This document shows, piece after piece, positions 13,135 through 14,244 of a stretch of 14,244 nucleotides of DNA (positions are counted from its first letter, which is position 1; every line of letters begins with the position of its first letter). The position numbers were made by a program, and so were the translations under genes. The notes under the pieces were generated by a model. That model saw only the letters and a program-made list of their open reading frames with translations. It did no database searches and was not told where the DNA came from. The stretch is from DATKZB01 sp035528235 (GTDB lineage: Bacteria > Planctomycetota > Phycisphaerae > FEN-1346). The stretch spans positions 1 through 14,244 of the forward strand of contig DATKZB010000236.1 in NCBI GenBank assembly GCA_035528235.1, given 5' to 3'.

Positions 13135-14244
13135 GTGGTCCGACTCTGCCTCATCCTGGCGGCTGTCGTTCTGGCCGGCTTGACGCTGGCGCCTGCGGCG
13201 CGCGGCGGGTGGGTCGAGGACAAGGACGGCAAGACCGTCATCCACGTCAAGTTGTGGGACCTGCCCGACCCCAGCCGCACCGACACGGCCACGCGGGCCG
13301 ACGTGGCGGCCGTCAACGAGTTCGTGCGGCGGTTCCCGGCGATCTTCGCCAAGACCTATCGCGACAAATACAAGGCCAACCCGAAGCGTTACGGCCACCA
13401 CAACTGGGACGACGTGCAGATCGAGTTGCACCGGTTCTCGGGCATCACGGTCATGGGCATCGAGACCGACCTGCTGGCCATCGCCGGCAAGGTGGCCCCC
13501 GACGTCCTCTACTGCAATTTCCGCAAGTCGGGCTCGTACCTCCAGCAGAATTTCTTCTACCCGATCGACAAGCCCGAGGACGGCTACCTGACGGGCATGA
13601 CGCAGGAGGAGATCGATTTTCGCATCCATCCGAAGATCTGGCCCGTCATCGACCGCAAGGGACCCAACGGCGAGCGGCACGTCTGGGCCATTCCCTACGG
13701 CGGCGCCGTCGGCAAAGTCATGTGGTACCGCAAGGACCTCTTCGACGCCGCCGGCGTGCCATATCCGGACAACGACTGGACCTGGGAGGATATGCTCAAC
13801 GCCGCCAAGAAGATTACGAACCCGAAGGATGGGATCTATGGGTTTCTGTTGACCCGCTACAAGCACGAAGCGTGGCACTGGGTTACGTTTCTGTGGTCGG
13901 CCGGTGCGGAGGCGATGGTCTACGACGAGGAGACCGACGAGTGGCGCTGCACCTTCGACTCGCGCGAGGCGGCCGTGGCCCTGGACTTCTACACGCTGAT
14001 AAGCACCGAGCTGTGGCACGATTCCGAGGGAAAGCGCCGTAGGGGCTACTCCTCAAAGGATACGCCGGGGGCCTATGAGACGTGGGATCAGGGCCGCATT
14101 GGGATGCAGTTCAGCTACATCGGCGAGAAGATCTTCGCCACCATAAACCCGGACATCGTGGGCATGGCGCCCGTCCCTCTGGGCCCTACCGGGATGCGCG
14201 CGGCTGAGCTCAACAGCATGATGATGGGCATCTTCGCTGGCGTG
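13135..14244 (+). CDS. Extracellular sugar-type ABC-transporter substrate-binding protein (family 1), 3' end cut off
   Basis: The first 370 residues are present. The GTG at 13135 starts a clear signal peptide (VRLCLILAAVVLAGLTLAPA), with cleavage expected near AARG-GW. There is no lipobox, so the protein should be periplasmic and not a lipoprotein. The mature part has the pattern of family 1 solute-binding proteins: APDVLY, FYPID, AIPYGGAVGKVMWYRKDLF from residue 185, then a PDNDWTWEDML segment and a DQGRIGMQFSYIG segment. Such proteins deliver sugars or oligosaccharides to a two-permease importer; permease genes are expected beyond the window. An in-frame ATG at 13084 would add 17 residues before the signal peptide and sits in a hairpin loop. 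The GTG gives the more normal signal peptide but has no Shine-Dalgarno sequence, so the start is uncertain. Confidence 0.83.
   Translation, partial: MVRLCLILAAVVLAGLTLAPAARGGWVEDKDGKTVIHVKLWDLPDPSRTDTATRADVAAVNEFVRRFPAIFAKTYRDKYKANPKRYGHHNWDDVQIELHRFSGITVMGIETDLLAIAGKVAPDVLYCNFRKSGSYLQQNFFYPIDKPEDGYLTGMTQEEIDFRIHPKIWPVIDRKGPNGERHVWAIPYGGAVGKVMWYRKDLFDAAGVPYPDNDWTWEDMLNAAKKITNPKDGIYGFLLTRYKHEAWHWVTFLWSAGAEAMVYDEETDEWRCTFDSREAAVALDFYTLISTELWHDSEGKRRRGYSSKDTPGAYETWDQGRIGMQFSYIGEKIFATINPDIVGMAPVPLGPTGMRAAELNSMMMGIFAGV

Noticed and set aside
13120..14019. Minus-strand 299-codon frame across the ABC binding protein
   Set aside because: The plus frame has a signal peptide and solute-binding motifs; the minus translation does not resemble a protein family.

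Overview
The window is GC-rich bacterial DNA, most likely from a member of the Planctomycetota, possibly of the Phycisphaerae type. This is inferred from the gene mix: a GspK-like helix-hairpin-helix protein with an acidic Ca-binding-type loop, a large BatA-like double von Willebrand A protein, a PEP-CTERM surface protein, an NPCBM-linked GH36 glycosidase and a PilZ protein. No rRNA, tRNA, CRISPR array, transposase or phage gene was seen.

Layout. 1-1125 (+) is the 3' part of a GspK-like pseudopilin-assembly protein. 1154-3649 (+) is a membrane-anchored protein with two VWA domains, with a consensus promoter so close to its start that the mRNA may be leaderless. It converges on a minus-strand pair: mnmG/gidA (5975-4146) and, downstream of it, a PilZ protein (4024-3683). 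mnmG is divided from the next plus-strand unit by two back-to-back promoters. That unit is a 31-codon signal-peptide-like ORF (6103-6198) whose stop overlaps, as ATGA, the start of a secreted NPCBM + GH36 alpha-galactosidase-like enzyme (6195-8738). A PEP-CTERM protein lies on the minus strand (9498-8863).

The 590 bases upstream of the PEP-CTERM gene are not empty. On the minus strand they hold, in order, a promoter, a bulged stem-loop that displays a Shine-Dalgarno-like sequence, a 53-codon GTG-start ORF and a strong intrinsic terminator. This could be a small RNA or small-protein gene, or a regulated leader of the PEP-CTERM gene. It is the best candidate here for something undescribed.

10097-12859 (+) encodes a 920-residue fusion of an M28/DUF4910-like zinc aminopeptidase domain, a winged-helix-like linker and a complete AAC(3)-family acyltransferase domain. 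It is the most unusual protein in the window. 12928-13134 contains a good promoter and a leader that can fold into a three-armed structure, ahead of a sugar-type ABC-transporter binding protein (13135 to the window end, truncated).

How they may work together: GH36 and the ABC binding protein point to use of galactosides or other plant/algal glycans; the GspK-like, PilZ and PEP-CTERM proteins point to secretion and surface functions; mnmG is housekeeping tRNA modification. The genes form several short, separately promoted units, not one operon. All family calls come from reading motifs by eye; no database search was run.
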